Source of the DNA: Liquorilactobacillus sucicola DSM 21376 = JCM 15457
GTDB lineage: Bacteria > Bacillota > Bacilli > Lactobacillales > Lactobacillaceae
DNA length: 64,000 bases
Reading direction: 5' to 3'
Assembly: GCF_000612445.1 (NCBI RefSeq)
Contig: NZ_BALC01000004.1
Location: 62,001-126,000 of the forward strand
The stretch's first letter is position 1. Each line of letters opens with the position of its first letter. Below are positions 62,128-64,000 of this stretch, one piece after another. The notes under the pieces were generated by a model. The model was not told the DNA's origin. It searched no databases and saw only the letters and a list, made by a program, of their open reading frames with translations. The position numbers and the translations under genes were made by a program.

Positions 62128-63102
62128 ATGAGCGAAAAACAGGCAGAAGCATCTTTGAAGTTGTTTGCTTTGAATTCTAATCAGGAATTGGCAGATAAAG
62201 TTGCACAGGAACTCGGAGTTTCCTTGAGTAAAGCGTCAGTCAATCATTTTAGTGATGGTGAGATCCAAATCAGCATTAACGAAAGTATTCGTGGGGATGA
62301 TGTATTTGTCATCCAGTCAATTTCCGATCCAGTCAATGAAAACTTTATGGAATTGATGATTATGATAGATGCTTTACGTCGTTCAAGTGCAGGCACGATA
62401 AATCTGGTGATTCCATATTACGGCTATGCGCGTGCAGACAGAAAGGCACGTCCACGTGAACCCATTACCGCCAAATTGATTGCTAATTTTTTGGAACTTG
62501 TGGGTGCGGACCGTGTTGTGACGATGGATCTGCATGCTGGTCAACTGCAAGGATTTTTCAATATTCCAGTAGATCATCTGCTTGCAATTTTTGTTCAGGC
62601 TGAATATTTTGTTAAGAAAGGTATTACAAATGATGTGGTCATAGTTGCGCCAGACCATAATGGTGTGAAAATTGCACGCAATTTAGCAACGCTTTTGAAG
62701 GCTCCGCTTGCAATCGTTGATAAAAGAGAAGGTAGATCAAACCACGGCAATGAGGATCTGACAATCATCGGTGATGTGAAGGGCAGACGCTGCATTGTTT
62801 TTGATGATTTGATTGATACTGGGGAAAAAATGATCGATGCCGTTCGTTCATTGAAAAATGCAGGAGCAACTGATGTTTATGCCTGTGCCACGCATCCAAT
62901 TTTTTCTAAGGGTGCTGTTGAACAATTGCAAAATTCTGCTTATACAGAAATCGTTGTTACTGATACGATTGAGGTTCCTAAGTCAAAGAAAATTGCTAAG
63001 CTAAAAGTTTTGTCTGTTGCACCAACCTTTGCGAAGGCTATTGATTTGATTTTCAATAATCGTTCAGTTGATGCATTGTTTAATAAAAAACACACTGTTT
63101 AG
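62128..63102 (+). CDS. prs: Ribose-phosphate pyrophosphokinase
   Basis: The 324-residue enzyme makes PRPP from ribose-5-phosphate and ATP. Visible are FSDGEIQISINESIRGDDVF, the flexible loop YYGYARADRKARPREPITAK, the VTMDLHAGQLQGFF block and the PRPP loop VFDDLIDTGEKMIDA. The flexible loop has Ala where many enzymes have QDRK(A/T) order; here ADRKARPREP. LAB often have two prs genes, and this may be the second. TTGGAGG sets the start at 62128. Confidence 0.92.
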   Translation: MSEKQAEASLKLFALNSNQELADKVAQELGVSLSKASVNHFSDGEIQISINESIRGDDVFVIQSISDPVNENFMELMIMIDALRRSSAGTINLVIPYYGYARADRKARPREPITAKLIANFLELVGADRVVTMDLHAGQLQGFFNIPVDHLLAIFVQAEYFVKKGITNDVVIVAPDHNGVKIARNLATLLKAPLAIVDKREGRSNHGNEDLTIIGDVKGRRCIVFDDLIDTGEKMIDAVRSLKNAGATDVYACATHPIFSKGAVEQLQNSAYTEIVVTDTIEVPKSKKIAKLKVLSVAPTFAKAIDLIFNNRSVDALFNKKHTV

Positions 63103-63161
63103 TTGGATAGAGTGAATTATCTTTCTATGTTAACCATAAAGCAGTTATAAATTTAGAAAAG

Positions 63162-63205
63162 GATGCCAGTACGTCGAATTTCACGATGTGGGGCATCTTT
63201 TTTAG
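63162..63205 (+). terminator. Intrinsic terminator
   Basis: GATGCC (63162-63167) pairs with GGCATC (63192-63197), followed by TTTTTTT; inner bases CGTCG and CGATG extend the stem. Confidence 0.7.
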
Positions 63206-63281
63206 AGCAGAGAATTTGAATTGGGGATGCCGTTTGTTGATAATATAAGATGATTTTATAAGGGAAAGAGGTCATCACAGC

Positions 63282-63935
63282 ATGTTAGATTATCAACAGC
63301 AAGAAAAATGGGAGTTTATTCCATCAGCGTGGCAATCACCGATTGATATTGAGACAAAACAAGTCGAACAAAAAAATATTAATCAAACACCATTAGTTTT
63401 TTTGACAGATTATGTTTTTGAAAGTGTGATCAGTAAGGGCAATAATTTACAATTTAATGGCAGAGGCAGAATGAAACTGAAAGGAAACGAATTTGAATTT
63501 CAGCAGCTGCATTTCCATATTCCTGCTGAACATATCTTAGACGGGAAAGTTTATCCAATGGAATGGCACTTCGTTCATCAAAATAATATCGGACAGCCAT
63601 TAGTTGTTGCTCTTTTTGTCGAGTTAGGGCAAGACAACTCTATTCTACAGCCTTTTTATGAGAAGGATAACCTGAGAGATGGAGAGAAGCAGGCGTTTGA
63701 ATATCGTCTGCCGATGAATAAGCTGATTACGGAGAATAAACAAAATGCTTATAATTATTTGGGCTCACTGACAACTCCACCATTGAGTCGGGGGGTCGAA
63801 TGGTGGGTCTTGCAGCAACCGTTAGTCGTTTCTATAATGCAGCTGAAAGCTTTGCAAGAAAGCTTTAATGGCAACGCGCGCGAAACACAAAGAAAGTCGG
63901 GTCGAAAGATCATTCTATATAGGTCAGAATTTTAA
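63282..63935 (+). CDS. Alpha-class carbonic anhydrase
   Basis: The 217-residue protein has the zinc ligands of alpha-carbonic anhydrases: His77 and His79 (QLHFHIPAEH) and His96 (EWHFVHQ). It also has the substrate-side block LTTPPLSRGVEWWVL and the N-terminal WQSPIDI. It hydrates CO2 to bicarbonate. There is no signal peptide, so it should be cytoplasmic, unlike many periplasmic or secreted bacterial members. Bicarbonate supply for carboxylations is the likely role. GGGAAAGAGG lies upstream. Confidence 0.92.
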   Translation: MLDYQQQEKWEFIPSAWQSPIDIETKQVEQKNINQTPLVFLTDYVFESVISKGNNLQFNGRGRMKLKGNEFEFQQLHFHIPAEHILDGKVYPMEWHFVHQNNIGQPLVVALFVELGQDNSILQPFYEKDNLRDGEKQAFEYRLPMNKLITENKQNAYNYLGSLTTPPLSRGVEWWVLQQPLVVSIMQLKALQESFNGNARETQRKSGRKIILYRSEF

Positions 63936-64000
63936 CTGCTGACATATGTAAGTGTGTGATAATATGGGAATATGAGAAATTGGAACGTTTGGATTTTAAA
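63936..64000. other. Right edge of the window
   Basis: The last 65 bases contain no complete feature; an AATATGGG segment could belong to a following promoter or ribosome site. Confidence 0.3.

Noticed and set aside
1-64000. CRISPR array, rRNA or intact prophage
   Set aside because: No regularly spaced repeats, rRNA signatures or phage structural genes were seen.

Overview
The window looks like a chromosomal segment of a low-GC Gram-positive lactic acid bacterium of the family Lactobacillaceae. This rests on its gene families: two pyruvate oxidases, a C69 dipeptidase, a class A sortase, class II bacteriocin genes, T-box leaders, a truncated-type ProB, and AT-rich spacers with strong intrinsic terminators. 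The genus cannot be fixed from sequence alone; a Liquorilactobacillus- or Ligilactobacillus-like organism is a guess.

Layout. 1-2100: two paralogous PanE/2-hydroxyacid-dehydrogenase-like genes, head to head, each behind its own T-box leader. 2100-6740: PfpI-type protein, secreted nuclease, NADP oxidoreductase, polysaccharide pyruvyl transferase-like protein, SnoaL-like protein. 6900-9880 (minus): ABC importer of the TrpXYZ type (ATPase frameshifted), preceded by a leader with a 20-codon peptide carrying two Trp codons and an intrinsic terminator. 9900-19750: Rrf2 regulator and divergent pyruvate oxidase, GDPD, MFS exporter, P-type ATPase, sortase A, and CsbD and GlsB stress proteins. 19750-38200: an accessory region with two related small-ORF/small-RNA loci that look like type I toxin-antitoxin modules, a broken cell-wall hydrolase, remnants of ISL3, IS3 and IS30 elements, a decayed two-peptide bacteriocin locus with its immunity-type genes, a frameshifted MerR/GNAT operon, an OYE/HxlR pair, and a LytTR-DUF3021-HXXEE membrane cluster. 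38200-64000: mostly core genes (usp with a structured upstream RNA, lipid kinase, aldo/keto reductase, Ca-type ATPase, mscL, glycosyltransferase, Rgg regulator, ABC-F, second pyruvate oxidase, pepD, T-box-metNIQ, CNNM protein, proBA, prs, alpha-carbonic anhydrase).

Two themes stand out. First, gene decay: at least nine otherwise recognisable genes carry a frameshift, stop or deletion (TrpZ-like ATPase, DUF1906 hydrolase, both bacteriocin peptides, MerR, P-type ATPase, ABC-F, second pyruvate oxidase, NAD-dependent epimerase-like). Several lesions are tandem-repeat slips of 1, 2 or 4 bases, so either the strain is losing genes or the assembly has residual indels. Second, RNA-level control: three T-boxes, one Trp leader-peptide attenuator, a Lacto-usp/6S-like RNA, a compact GC-rich hairpin RNA at 22.5 kb, and the two divergent toxin/sRNA loci. 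In each of those loci the sRNA carries a copy-specific segment complementary to the start region of its own toxin mRNA. That last system is the best candidate for something not well described.
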